Origin: Kalmusia sp. IMI 367209
Taxonomy: Eukaryota > Ascomycota > Dothideomycetes > Pleosporales > Didymosphaeriaceae
Assembly: GCA_027946365.1 (NCBI GenBank)
Contig: JAPEUQ010000002.1
Location: forward strand, 1,178,001 to 1,242,000
Reading direction: 5' to 3'
Length of the DNA stretch: 64,000 nucleotides
Part shown: in pieces, positions 22,660-34,773 of the stretch
How positions within the stretch are numbered: position 1 is the stretch's first letter
Layout of the letters: the number at the start of each line of letters is the position of its first letter
Made by a program: the position numbers and the translations under genes
The notes under the pieces: model-generated
Database searches by the model: none
What the model was told of the DNA's origin: nothing
What the model saw: the letters and a program-made list of their open reading frames with translations, nothing else

Positions 22660-25055
22660 TCAGAAGTCCCGGATCAGGCCCCCCTCCAAGTCACCCAAGA
22701 ACCACAAGTCATCCAACATCCAGCCATTTGCCGCCGCCCCTCCCTCAAGCTCTCCAAATCCGTTGGTCGTCGCTGGCGGAAAGCCCGCTACTTCCATTGG
22801 AATACTTTGATCGACGAAAGAAGCCGGTGTATCCATGGCAGCGCCTGAAGTTTCTCCAAGAATAACCTATGTTTCGTTAGGCACCAAGATCTCAAGCTGT
22901 AAAGAAACAGAGAACAAAATCTTGTGACATACCTCCTGCGCCAAAACCTCGCCATCTTCATCCTGCAGCGACAGAATTTGATACAAAAGCTTGCACACCC
23001 TATCGCTTGCCTGGCGCTCCAAAACGCGGGTATTCTCCGGCTCGTACTGAATCGTGACGAGACTGATCGCCGCGCTGATGTACCAGTAGTGGTGATTTCC
23101 TCGGCCTGGCCTCATCGAGCGTTCTTCCAGGAGGCGGAGGGCTTTTGCGAATGTGGCATGAAAGACTGGTTTTGCGATTCGGGTGACGAAAGAATCTGGT
23201 GTTTGCATTAACAACATGGTGGAACTGTGAAGACGGATGGTGGCAAACCTGATGCGAGGCTGGCGTGGTAGGCTATATGGCAGATGAGCAATGCGGCGCG
23301 AAGGTAGTCAAAGCGTATGCAGCAGAGAGCAAAATTCTGAACGTCAAGTAGCCTTGTATGTCGGTCTATTAATGCTTCACATGCTTCTAGTGTCGTTACA
23401 AGCGCGTATCGGTTGTCGGAATTCGTTCTTGACTGGGTGCTCAGCGTCCTTTGCGCGTGTATGATAACGAGGAACTGTCGGAGCTGTATGTCTAGAAGCG
23501 TTGCAGCTTGCAATGTACACCTGTCTTCCCACTCTGGGAGACTTCTGAGAGCTTTTTGGACGTCTTGCTCGTCTTGAAGTGTTTCGGCGAAAGAGGGAGA
23601 TGATTTGAGGGAATTCGCTGTTGCGCATAGTCTAGCTCGGAGAGACAGTGATTGCGCGGACCAATGTAAAAAAGAAGTGCTTGTGAAGGTGGAGGAAGGG
23701 TGAGGCTCAGGAAGCTTTTTCATGTCTGGGTACAGTTCCAGATCGTTTAGATTGCAGGGTATTGCGCATTCATGTTCTAGGGTTGAGAATATTGACGGAG
23801 TGCCTGTCCCAATTCAGCCATCACGACGCAACCTAGAAGGTTAACACCCACCTTTATCGATCGAGGCTTGCGTCTCTAGTTCCATTGCAGTTGCCCACAA
23901 CCTCCGCCTCATCTCCGCGTCAAAAACTGAGCACCTCGATCCTAGAATACTCGGATCGCGATGCATACCTGAAGAGACCATGAACGCCATGTGCGCCTGT
24001 ACTTCTTGATAGTATTCCTTCGTCTTCAGACAGGTGGTTGAGAGCGCAAGAAGACGTAACAGACGTACTTGCCAGCTCGCAAGTGTTCTCCGCTTGTTGC
24101 TCTGGCGTCTTAGCCATGCTTCGCAGGCTCTTAGCCAGACAATCGCTTTACTGCGGAAAGTAGAGCCGTTGTTATTGTACTTTGGTGTTTCGTGCGTCGA
24201 GGTACAAAGTGTGCATGATAAAATTGCAAGCACAAGTGCGTCCATGTCCGAATTGAGCTCATATGGCGGATCCCAAAAAGTCGAGTACGCTGTCCAGAAT
24301 GTTGGAGCATGTAGGATGCGATACGTAGTCTCGAAAGTATCGAAGTAGGTTTTGACGACCTTGTCAACTGTATTTCTGTCTGGGAGTAGGCTCCGCAGAT
24401 TGGAGACATTGAGAATTCTGTTGATAGCCTGTTTCGCTCTAGCTCGATCTTCTTGTGCTTTGGTATCTTCTCTTAGTCGTTGTAGAGTCGAGCCGACAAA
24501 CACTTGCTTCATGAAGGGGCGAAGATCGGGGAACTAGAAATGTCAATGGCAATGGGATATTACATATAGGTGACTTACATGTGCGACCACTGTGATAGGG
24601 CTAGTAGGCCCATAATAGAACGTACGCATGCCTTTTCCCTTGAAAAGTCCTGCCGAAAAAGCGGAAGGTCCGTCCGAAAATACATTGTCCGAATCCGGAA
24701 GGGGTTGCTCCTCGGACTTATCTTGCAGTGAGTGTACAACGTTTTGAAGTTCAATCAACTGTCGCTCCAGCTGATCCACCCGGTCGTTGGGTGATGTATC
24801 CACAGAACGATGCTCGGTAGAATGTAACGAAGGTTGCAGAACTTGGGGCGACGAATGTCGTGCTCGCTTGTACAGATGCGAGTCCTCACCGTCACCCTCT
24901 AGACTGTATACGCACTTCTCCGCGATGCCACCGTTGATGCATCGATTGCACGGTAGCTCCCGGTCGCACTTGACTTTCCGACGGCGGCAGTCATTGCAAG
25001 ACAAGATAGCGCGTTGTTTGCGCTTTCGGTTTTTTGCAGCCGCAACATCCTCCAT
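22660..25055 (-). CDS. Zn2Cys6 fungal transcription factor
   Basis: Five exons on the minus strand: 25055-24579, 24533-23852, 23803-23249, 23195-22933 and 22866-22660. They join in phase into 727 residues. The introns are 45-66 nt and all GT-AG. The last intron (22867-22932) has GTATGT, a CCTAAC branch point and CATAG, and skips an in-frame stop. It adds a 68-residue C-terminus ending LIRDF. The binuclear zinc cluster has cysteines at residues 20, 23, 30, 36, 39 and 48 (CX2CX6CX5CX2CX8C), with a basic stretch before it. A short coiled coil follows (DRVDQLERQLIELQNVVHSL). The middle-homology region runs from about residue 170 and includes MHRDPSILGSRCSVFDAEMR and RRRLWATAMELE. It is a sequence-specific nuclear activator or repressor with an unknown target. 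It shares a 423-bp divergent promoter with an MFS transporter, which it may control. Confidence 0.92.
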
Positions 25056-25478
25056 TTATTCTGTGACCAAGCGGCTTTGGAGCGGTGGCTCGCACATACT
25101 CGGAGAAAGATGGGATTGCTGCCTTTCAAAAGGGCTGGGTAGAGTTGGGTCTAGCCGTAAGAAGAAAGTGCAGCTCGGATATATGTAGGACTTGCTCCGT
25201 TTTCGCCGAAGGCACAGAGCTTCACCGAGATGATCCTGCTTTATCAATCCATCAGATAAGCGATAGATGGTCATGGTAGCCAATAGGACTGCATATATGC
25301 CATACCTCCTACCTAAGGCGCTTAAGCGTAGAAATGTATAGCGCGCGGTGACTCAATGGCTTTGAAGGGTGCGGAGAATTGTACGATGGTCGGAGAAAAC
25401 AAGCGATATTATAAAGTTCAACTGCGTAAAAGTACCATTATGTACCTTTACTCGTGGAGTATGTTGTCCGGATTCGCC
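25056..25478. promoter_or_regulatory. Divergent promoter between Zn2Cys6 regulator and MFS transporter
   Basis: A 423-bp region between two oppositely transcribed start codons. It should contain the promoters of both genes. I did not identify a specific operator. The shared region is inferred from gene order. Confidence 0.6.
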
Positions 25479-27124
25479 ATGGAGTCCCCCAAAATCCTCG
25501 AGGCTGCAGCGCCATCCCTTTCCTCTCTTGAAAAAGGGCCCGATGTCGCAGAAACGCCAGCAGTGCAAACGGAAACTATCATCGTACGTACCACCCATCC
25601 GGAATGCAAACAAACCGTTAGCTAATTCGGCCTCTGAATGCAGGTCTCATGGGACTCTCCCTCCGACCCTGCAAACCCCTACAACTGGAGCCCCTCCCGC
25701 AAATGGTTCGCAGTCCTCATGACCTCCTTTGGCGGTCTAATTACACTCATGTCCGGGCCCATGCTTGCCCCCTGCCCTCTCCACCATCAGCTCCGATCTC
25801 CACATCTCGCAGGCCGAAGCCTCGATGGCTCTGTCCATCTACGTACTGGCGTTCGCCTTTGGGCCGATGGTGTTGGCGCCTTGCAGTGAGGTCTGGGGAC
25901 GGAAATGGATCTGGGTCATTGGTGCCAGTTGGTATGTGCTGTGGAATACACTGTGTGGGTTGAGTAGCGAGAAGGGGTTGTTGATAACGGGAAGATTGAT
26001 GGCGGGGTTAGGAGCTAGTGCCGAGTTTGCTGTGAGTATGCTATTTCATTTACCTCTCTGTGAGATCTGACGAGGTATAGGTATCTGGTGCTATAACAGC
26101 TGACTGTTTCAACTCGGACGAGAGAGGTAGATCAACCGCCGTACGAGGTTTCCTTCCTCTGTTAGGTCCGGCGATAGGCCCACTTATTGGTGGCGTGATG
26201 GTGCAGAAAGTGAGCTGGCGATGGCTCTTCCATGTGTTGTCCATATTCGCTGCGGTATTGGTGGTTATATTCATCTTCTTTTTGCCAGAGACACATGCGC
26301 AAACACTTCTCTCTAGGAAAGCGGCACACTTGCGAAAAACCACAGGAAAGCCGTTTTATGCGGAGAGAGATGTTTCGAACATGACCATAGCAGGCCGACT
26401 CAAGATAACAACCCTACGGCCTGCCATCATGTTGTGTACCCAACCGGTGATACAGTTGGCAGCGTTCTTGATGGGATACCAGTTTGGCCTGCTGTATATT
26501 GTCCATTCGACTTTCGCGGGCGTGTGGACGGACCGATACAAGCAATCGCACACTGCAAGCGGCTTGCATTATTTTGCAATTGTGACCGGATGCCTGACTG
26601 CGCTGCTAATAGAGTGGTGGGCGATGGACAAGATATGGGCGCGACTGAAGGCAAGAGATGACGGGGGAGACGCGACCGGAGAATCGCGTGCCGCTGATGA
26701 TACCCGGGTCGCTAATGATACCTGTTGGACTGCTCATGTATGGGTGGGCAGCAGAGAAGCACGTGCACTGGATCGCGCCAGATCTTGGTGAGGAATACCC
26801 ACTTTCGAAGACTTCTGTGAACTAACATTGTCAGGTGTTGGAATTTTCGGATGCGGATACATTCTGAGCACAACCGCGGTTCAATCGTACGTAATTGAGG
26901 CATACCTAGACTATACAGCATCAGGAGCTGCTGCATCTCAACTCCCTCGAAATGTATTTGCCTTTGCATTTCCCATCTTTGCGCCGAGCATGTATGCTTC
27001 ACTGGGGTACGGATACGGAAACACGGTTCTTGCGGGTATTGCGATTGTTCTGGGCATCCCGGCGCCGTATATAATGTGGAGATATGGTGGAACTTTACGG
27101 AAGAAGGGGAAGGCAATAGAATAG
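25479..27124 (+). pseudogene. MFS transporter, drug:H+ antiporter type, with two frameshifts
   Basis: Four exons by splice signals: 25479-25583, 25644-26031, 26081-26787 and 26835-27124. The protein reads as a 12-segment major facilitator of the fungal DHA1 type, with DSPSDPANPYNWS before the first membrane segment, YVLAFAFGPMVLAPCSEVWG in the motif-A area, and DERGRSTAVRGFLPLLGPAI. The last block is GVGIFGCGYILSTTAVQSYV. The frame breaks twice. One extra C in the C5 run 25768-25772 separates LMSGPMLAP from ALSTISSDLHIS. One extra G in the G5 run 26663-26667 separates KARDDG from ETRPENRVPLMIPGS. Exons 2 and 3 are each exactly one base too long for the expected phase. As read, the product would stop early after the second membrane region. 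It is either a young pseudogene or a gene with sequence errors. The start ATG fits the divergent promoter. Confidence 0.85.
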
Positions 27125-27200
27125 CAAAATCGGTGGAGTGAACTGATGTTGTGATCATCTATTCAGAAGGTTGAAAACTCTTGGGTGGCGTCGTTCTTGT

Positions 27201-28692
27201 CTAGTCAAAAGAGAACTTACACAGCTCCAGTGGTGCGTAGTAAAATGGTCCCATAGGCCCGTGTTCATCGTGATCCACATGCGACCATAATCCATAAATG
27301 CCCCCTGAGCGTATGCCACTAGGTTGAACGCCCTCCAATTGCCATTGATCTGCGCCGGCATATCTGTCCATATGAGCATTGGTTGGGTCAACGAATGTCA
27401 ATGAGAAGCTTACCGGATAATCAACCGCCAGCGGACCTCTCGTCCGCCAGTTGCAAGGCAGGCTACGCCCCTGACCCCAATCGACGGGCGTTCGGTCGCT
27501 TGCCTCGTCGAAGTGCCATCAAAGTACAGCTTTGGAAGATCTTTGCAATATGGCAGGTCAGACTGCAGGCGTTTGTCCTGTTTGAGTTCCTCGGAGTCGT
27601 CGATTGCAAGGTCAAGGCGCATCAGATCTCCACAAGCCTCCTCGTAGTTTCCCAAGTCAAGAGGGTGTTCCATGTTGTGGGCAAAATTATAATGTACGAG
27701 AGCTCGATAGTCCAAGAAAGCATAGGTCCCAGCCCATGTGCCGGAAACACCTGCCCAATCCTCGGGCACGGACGGGTCAAAGGGCTGGTAGCACGGGATG
27801 TGGATGTCGAAACCGGTCGGTTGCAGGTGATAGGGCTTGAGTGATGTGTCGAAAATACGATGCATCAATGAGCTAATAGCCTCGACGGCCTGTATATTGA
27901 CGGTACCTGAACGATCCTTTTTGAAAGGGCCGTAATCGGCTTCCGGACCCGTCACGCTCCAGTCGTATACGATGGCCCTTGCAGCAGCCTTGGAGCGGAC
28001 CGATTCTTCTTCCTTCTCGGTTGGACCGTATATTATCTGCGCAGAGATCAATCAAAGTCAGTACTTCCGAGGAAGATACGTACATGGAAGCGGCTGGCCC
28101 ATTCTGGGGCGTCTACTCTGCGACCCAGCATAGACCGGGTAAGCGGTCGGTCTAGGTCGGGAATCATGTCCATCGGGAGTGCCACGGATGTAATGGCTCT
28201 GTCAAAGTCGTGGACTATGCAGTCGAAATCTCGCGAACGGTGCACGAGCCGCTTCAAGTAGAGGACATTCAAAGACACGGGCGAGTCGGGCCCAACCGAA
28301 GCTCTGCGAGAGGCCGTCTGCTGGATATCGAGGAGGGTGGAGACGACATGCTCGATCTGGGCAGCGATGGCCTCCTTGTCTTGTTCGAGGACGAGATGGC
28401 AGACCTTGACTCGTCGGACAAGCTCGTGATGCCAGTCCCACGTCGACTCCCGCAAGCGGTTTTCTGCGCGGGCTGCGGGCACCAGCGTTTCCCAGACATG
28501 CTTGGGGTGGTCGAAGACGTGGAGGAAAGTTTGCTTCCACAGCAGTTGGTTGGAGGGGCGTATGAAGTCGCGGGCACGGCGGCATGTCATGCCATAGCTG
28601 GCGAGGTGGCGGGGCTCCAGGTAGGACAGGATCAGCTCGAGCAGCTCGGGTGCCAGGTCGACAATGTTTTCTGGGGCCTTGGTGTCAGACAT
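27201..28692 (-). CDS. F-box protein, function otherwise unknown
   Basis: Three exons on the minus strand: 28692-28084, 28036-27414 and 27363-27201. They join in phase into 464 residues. The introns (47 and 50 nt) are GTACGT...CAG and GTAAGC...CAG. The F-box is at residues 10-50: IVDLAPELLELILSYLEPRH and LASYGMTCRRARDFI. Beyond it is a basic-acidic helical region, then a C-terminal domain with WAGVSGTWAGTYAFLDYRAL, MRLDLAIDD and PKLYFDGTS, which looks like a beta-rich substrate-binding domain. Such proteins recruit targets to an SCF ubiquitin ligase; the target is unknown. The start at 28692 was chosen because the F-box follows closely; an in-frame upstream ATG at 28815 adds a Pro/Ser-rich stretch that looks like leader. 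A possible extra donor (GTAAGT) near 27220 could change the last few residues. Confidence 0.85.
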
Positions 28693-29246
28693 GGCTGTAG
28701 TGGCGCCGCCTGTGTAGCAGGTGGGGGGGAGCTGGGCTGGGAGCTGAAATACAGGCGAGCGGGAGGATCGGACTGCCCGCCTGCCCGCCCAACTAAGGCC
28801 GCTAACCCCGGGCATACACTCATTGCGCTCGCGCGCTTCCCGGGCCGGTGAATGTCGACGTGCGATCCGACACTGGCACTACGTGAGGGTTGGATTGCTG
28901 ACGTAGCGCAGCTCAGCTCTCCAGGGCTGGGCACGGCTTACTGCTTCCAGTTGGCACGGCAAGGCGGCCAGGGCGGCGGGGTGCCAAAACGCTGTACTGC
29001 GACCAAACCTCTCTGGGATGGGCACGGCGTCTGCTTGATACAGCATGGGCGATCGCCGTGGCCAGACCGACCGAGCCTCTCTCCCTCAGGCACGCGCTGG
29101 ACAACGCTTGATCGTTTCCCGTGACGTCACGGCGGCATCGAGGATCGAAGCTGGCCATGTACAAAATAATCGCCATGCAGCGCGGCGGGCCCCACGAGAG
29201 CCATGTCCCGCCGCCTGTCCGCTGCTTGTTCAGACCACCTCTCTAG
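28693..29246. other. Divergent intergenic region / unresolved 5' end of the histidine kinase gene
   Basis: Between the F-box gene and the recognised part of the hybrid kinase. An ATG at 29175 is in the kinase frame but is followed by an in-frame TAG at 29244-29246. That TAG could be the 3' end of an intron (CTCTAG). The upstream exon structure is not decided. Confidence 0.5.
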
Positions 29247-32200
29247 CCTCTGCGGCGCCCGGCCCCGCGCCCTCAAACGGAGAATCTCGACAAGCTGACG
29301 GCTGCGGGTCCCCCCATCTACGATCTCAATCTCGAGAACCTCGAGCGCAAGGACTGGTGAGCCCCAACATGCGTCCCCTCTCTGGCCCTCGCTCACTTCA
29401 CCGTGTGCAGGTCCACGACACCGCTCGGCAAGCGCGACGCCTGGTCGGCCACGCTCAAGGTCGTAGTCAATTCGTGCATCCTCCCCATCCCCCATTGCGC
29501 TGCCGTGTTCTGGGGACATGACCTCTCCATCGTTCACAACCTCGCCTGGGCCAAGGCCCGCGGCGACCTGGACGGCCAAGGTACGCGCGCGGCCGACTCG
29601 TACACGACCGAGGCCCTCTCTGCTCTTCGGTCGGCCGTGCGAGGGCGTACGTGCAAGGTGGGTAAGCAGTGTCGCCGTCCATTGCGCGCCGGTCTACCTG
29701 CTGACCTTGCTAGCCTGTAAATTCTTCATCAAACATGTGCAAGACGCCAGCACCGACGCCCAAATCTTGCTCAGCACCATCATCGACGAGAATGGGGAGC
29801 GCCAGGGCGTGCTCGCCCAGCTGATGGGCCAAGTTTCCGTGGACAAGTATCTGTCATTATCGGGCATCGACGACCTAACCACCAAGGGCGCGAGAAAGAC
29901 CAAGGAAGCGGCGTCGCAGCAGCCCAACGTGAATGCAGAACAGAGCCAGGCAGACGCCCAGCAGACGCAACTCTTCGCCAAGTTTGCAGAACTGCTCCCG
30001 AACGGCCTGGCTATTCTCGACAAGGAGGCCGAGGCCATTTTCGTCAATGACGGCTTCTTCAAGCTTACCACGAACAAGGGCCAGAACGAGTTCCGCGCGT
30101 GGCCAGAGAGCATTCACCCGCTCGACTACGAAAAAGTCATGGGCGCCTACCGTCAGGCTTTTGTCTCGCGCGAAGAGCTCCGTATCGAGTTTCGATGCGC
30201 TGCCGACGAGCAGGGAGAAGAGGGCGAATGGAGACTGTTCCTCTTCAGGCCATTGAGCGAGGATCCAGAGGCTGGCTTCATTTGCGCCGTTGTCGATATC
30301 ACAGAGATCAAGCAAGCCGAGATCGCCCAGGAGAAGGCGGCTGCCGAGGCACAGGAGCGCAAGGGACAACAGGAGCGATTCATTGACATGGTTTCGCATG
30401 AGATAAGGAATCCGCTGAGCGCCGTTCTGCATCTGGCCGAAGAAGTCAAGGAAGTGGCGCGCGAAATCGGCAACAGACACAAAGACACCGACCAGCAAAT
30501 TGCCGACATCTTGGACGCCGCCGATACCATACTCCTTTGCGTGTCGCACCAGAACACCCTCGTTGACGACATTCTGTCGTTTTCGAAACTCGACTCCATG
30601 ATGCTTTCATTGGTCCCTAGGGAGGTTCGGCCAAAGTGGGAATTCTCACGAGCGTTGAAAGTTTTCAATTCCGAATTTAAAGCAAAAGGGATCAAGTTTC
30701 GCTACGCCATGGATCTTTCATACGACGACTTGCAAGTTGATAGCGTTATCGCTGATTGCAACAGAATGAATCAGGTCCTGGTAAACTTGATCACGAATGC
30801 AATAAAATTTACAGCCAAGAAGAATGGTGACAGACAAATATCAGTTTCCATGGGTGCTTCGCTTGAGCAGCCGAATTCTTACCCGCCAAACGTAATCTTT
30901 TTTAGCAGGGAAAAGGAGTCTTTCCATATCGATTCTACCATGACTGCTGAATGGGGCAGTGGGTCTGCAATGTATCTGATGGTCGCCGTCAAAGACACGG
31001 GCATCGGCATCAGCAGAGAAGGCCAAGCTAAGCTCTTCGAAAGATTCAGGTATAAGTCATGTACTCCATCTTGCTAGACTTCAAGTGTTAACACATCCTC
31101 CAGACAAGCTACCCCGAAGACGCAAGAGAAATATGGAGGTTCCGGTCTGGGTCTCTTTATTTCGCGCAAATGTAAGGACATGAATCCCCGCTAGAAAGTT
31201 GAGCTCACCTGTACAGTGTGCCAGCTGCACGGTGGCGATATTGGTGTGGCAAGCAGAAGCGGCGAAGGTTCCACTTTTGGCTTCTACTTCAAGGTCCGCC
31301 GCGTGAAGGAGAATGCTGCAGATGGTCGACCACCTTTTAGTACCCGCTCCTCGGAATCGTCCAATCCACCGCAGCGGTCACAAACACCAAGGCCATCGTA
31401 TAGTCGAGCCAACTCTACTCTCCAGCGCATCAAGGAATTATCTCATGAACAGGACAATCATGATAAGCCCAAGGAGGACCAAAAGGACGAAAGACCTCGC
31501 ATAAAGATGATTTCGAGTAGTCCTGGGGTTGACTCGGAGAACTTGGAGATGAATCACTCAATACAGAATCCTCCAACCGAATACCATCCCGAAGCGCATC
31601 CCGCACCTCAGGCTGACGGTCGTTACGAAGAGACTGAGGCTGTTGCTGAAAATATCCAACAGCAACGATCGCCCTTTACAGATGCCATCGAGAAACGCCT
31701 TCCCGATCTACAGCGTGGGGAAACAGAAAGGCAAGAGTCACATTCACAGGATCTTTCCAGATCGCATAACCGAGAACCATCTGACGCCCGTAGCACTCTG
31801 CTTTTGGTGGAAGACAATCTAATTAATCAGAAGGTGCTAAGGAGGCAGTTGCAAGGCAGGGGCTTTGAGGTGAGCATCCATACACAAAATCACGATACTA
31901 TAGCCTCAGGTCAAAAGTTGGAAGACTGTACCGTATACCCTTGGCAGCCCCAATGCCCATTCAGTCTCCAATCCGTTGATCAAATTTTGGCATGAGAATA
32001 CAGCCAACTAAGCATCCACCAGGTCTTCATAGCGAACAATGGCCAAGAAGCCATCGATGCCGTCGCCGAGCGTGGTCAACTCCCCCCCGACGAAGGCGGT
32101 TCCCGCAACTACTTCGACTGTATTCTCATGGACCAGGTATTACCTTCCCCCTTTCATTTTTTTTTCTCATTTTTTTTTCTTTCCTTTTCACTCTTTCATC

Positions 32201-32450
32201 TCGTTGCTTACAGCCGTACTAGGAGATGCCCATCAAAGACGGCAACGCCGCCACCATGGAGATCCGCGACCTCCAAGGACAAGGCAAAGCCGGTCGTTCT
32301 CCCATCCTGGGCGTCTCCGCCAATGTCCGCGAAGCCCAGACTAAGAGCATGCTGGAGGCCGGCATGGACGCCATCATCTCTAAGCCCTTCAAAGTCGAGG
32401 ATCTCGTCACCAAGATAAATAGTCTTATACCGCAGAGCGGGAATGAGTGA
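29247..32450 (+). CDS. Hybrid histidine kinase (PAS-HisKA-HATPase-receiver), 5' end uncertain
   Basis: Recognised exons: 29247-29356, 29411-29661, 29714-31049, 31104-31171, 31217-31869, 32023-32136 and 32223-32450, giving at least 919 residues in one phase. The N-terminal block (GPPIYDLNLENLERKDW, TTPLGKRDAWSATL, VFWGHDLSIVHN) is typical of fungal sensor kinases. A PAS domain follows (from about 29970, FAKFAELLPNGLAIL to AVVDITEIKQ). Next is the HisKA box FIDMVSHEIRNPLSAV with phospho-His at 30397-30399. The HATPase domain has NQVLVNLITNAIKF, DTGIGI and YGGSGLGLFISRK. After a Ser/Pro-rich linker comes a receiver (LLLVEDNLINQKVL) with phospho-Asp at 32131-32133 in LMDQEMP, then Lys in SKPFKVED. 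All key residues are present, so it should autophosphorylate and relay to a phosphotransfer protein. The introns at 31870-32022 and 32137-32222 are longer than average. The stimulus is unknown. Confidence 0.88.
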
Positions 32451-33078
32451 TCTGCAAACCACGGTAAAATCCAGGGTTAGGAGCTGCGCAATATTCTCGA
32501 CGCCGGATTAGACCATCGTAAAGCTGCAGTTATGGTGTGAGGAAATTGCATCGCAACAGGAGTATTTATTGTATAGCATTCTTTTCTTTCGCGAGGCATC
32601 TAGTTGGGTGGGTAATTTGTATTTTCATCACGAGATGGTGGGCCATGGATGATAGATGAGCATGATGAACAGCCATCTGCACAGTGATGATTCCCTCTTG
32701 TATTTATGGTAGGCAGGCGATAAGGGCAAGAAAATCGGTGTTGGTTTGGGTCTGATTGGGTCTGATTGGGTCTGGTACAGGCATTGCAGTATATCCCCCA
32801 ACTGGTTATAGGCTAAATCATTCTTCAACGCTACTTTATCTCCATATGTCGATTTAGAGGAGTACTCCTCTTTTGCACGAAAAGTGAGGAATGTGTGATT
32901 CCGATCCTGAAGACGCAGCTTCTCGATTGCATTTCCTACAATCGGTGCTAATTGCGTAACTATGTCGTCCTCACTCAAAGACCTACATACAGGTCGTACC
33001 TAATTCTGAAACCAAATTTTCATTCCCGAACATTTCTTGGATGCACCGTTTGCTGTTCCCGTGTTCCATCGAACGTCT
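32451..33078. other. Convergent intergenic region with a 10-bp repeat
   Basis: 3' flanks of the histidine kinase and SerRS genes. It contains the TCTGATTGGG repeat listed separately and nothing else I can support. Confidence 0.5.
32751..32775. repeat. 10-bp tandem repeat, 2.5 copies
   Basis: The unit TCTGATTGGG is repeated head to tail in the 3' flank between two convergent genes. Confidence 0.8.
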
Positions 33079-34773
33079 CTATTTCGTCTCCTTTGGCCGT
33101 TCCGGGATGCTCTTCTCGTCCTTGGTCGGCTTCCACTCCTTGACGAACGGCAGGAACTCTGGCTGCCCGGGGATGTATTTCTGCAGCACCTTGGGCACGT
33201 TGAAGCCGTCGGGGGTCTGGAAGTTCTCGAGCAGGCAGCAGAGGGTGCGCTCGGTGGCGCAGAGAGTGCCGTTGAGAGCGTGCACGTATTCTTTGCGGGT
33301 GGAGGTTTGTTTCTTGACGCCTATGGTGGATTAGATTTGGGGGGAGGAACACATGGGAGAGGAGAAGCAGAAGAAGAGCAGCCCATACCAAATCGAATTT
33401 CCAGCTCGCGCGTCTGGTAGTCGGTGCAATTCGAGCACGAGACGAGCTCCTTGTACTCGCCGCCGCCGGTGACGGGGAACCAGGCCTCGAGATCGCGCTT
33501 CATGGACGCGGCATTATCTGTGCTCTTGTCAACAAGCGTTCCAACTGCGCGCACGGAAATGATCTGGACATACTCAGCGCCCCGCTGACGATTCCCACTA
33601 CCTGGTACGACAGCCCTAGGCTCTGGTAAAATTCCTCGGACGTCTCCAGCATCTGCTCGAACGCCTCCCAGCTCTTCTCCGGATTCGTGATCAGGAACTG
33701 CTCTACCTTCTCGAACTGGTGGATCCGGAAGATGCCCCACGCGTCCTTGCCGTGAGAGCCAGCCTCCTTGCGGAAATTGGTCGAGTAGCCTGCATACTTA
33801 ATAGGGAGGTCAGCAGCACCGAGCCACTCCTCTGAGTGCAGCGCGGAAATCGGCTGCTCCGAGGTAGCAATGAGGTACTTGTCCGTCTCAGGCTTGTCCT
33901 TGCTCTCCGTGACCTTGTACAGTTCCTCGTCGAAGTCAGAGAGCTGCGCCGTCTTGGCCATCTGGTCGCGGAGCATGAAGAAGGGGGGCTGGTTGGGCGT
34001 GTACCCCTTGTTGAAGAGGAACTCGAGGCCGTAGTTGATGAGCGCCATGTTGAGGAAGAGCCCGTAGCCCGTCAGGCAGTAACCCCTGTGACCAACAATC
34101 TTGACGCCGCGCTCGGAGTCGTAGCCATTGAGCCGTGTGAGCACGCCGTGATGCGGTATGCCGTCCTTGTTGAACTCGGGCTTCTTGCCCTCGGGGGACC
34201 ACGTTTTTAATATCGCGTTGTTGTCTTCGTTGTCGGACACGGGGACCTCGGCATGCACGTAATTTCCCACCGTTTTCGCCTTGGCCGTCAGCTTAGCCAG
34301 CTTCTCCCCAGCTTCTTCTTCCTTTGCGGCCTTCTGCTTCTTCAGTTCGGCCATCTCTTTTAGCAGGTCGTCTGCATTCTCCTTGGCCTTCTTCTTCTGC
34401 CCGACCTGCTTCTGAAGGCCGTTGATGGTCGAGCCAATCTGTGTCGCCGCATATTGCGCTGTTCGAGCCCTAGTTAGCCAGGTGTTCTTTGCAATGCCGC
34501 ATGCGAAGGGTGTCGTGTGCGATCTAGCTTGTAGACACTGGGAAGCTCATACTCTGCCTGTGATCTTCAAAGTCCTTTATGATCTCATCGACGATCTCGA
34601 CGTTTGCGTGCCGCTTGCGCTGCGACTCTCGAATCTTCTCAGGGTTGCCGCCGCGCTCGGCGATGAAGTCGTTGCTGTTTTACCCCGCCATGTCAGTGTT
34701 GGCCCTTGTGTTCGTATTTCGCGTCTCCAAATTGGCATAGTAGAAGACGGTAGAGCGCTTACATGTCCAACAT
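33079..34773 (-). CDS. SES1: Seryl-tRNA synthetase, cytosolic
   Basis: Five exons on the minus strand: 34773-34763, 34674-34553, 34458-33574, 33517-33389 and 33320-33079. They join in phase into 462 residues, the length of the yeast enzyme. The first exon is only 11 nt (MLDI). The N-terminal coiled-coil arm that grips the long variable arm of tRNA-Ser runs from [17 protein letters not shown] to about residue 120. The class II catalytic core has motif 2 ([20 protein letters not shown], then [11 protein letters not shown]) and motif 3 near the C-terminus ([20 protein letters not shown]). [15 protein letters not shown] and [18 protein letters not shown] are also SerRS hallmarks. It charges tRNA-Ser with serine in the cytosol; a mitochondrial form would need a targeting peptide, and none is seen. 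The lysine-rich tail [20 protein letters not shown] is typical of the eukaryotic enzyme. Confidence 0.97.
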
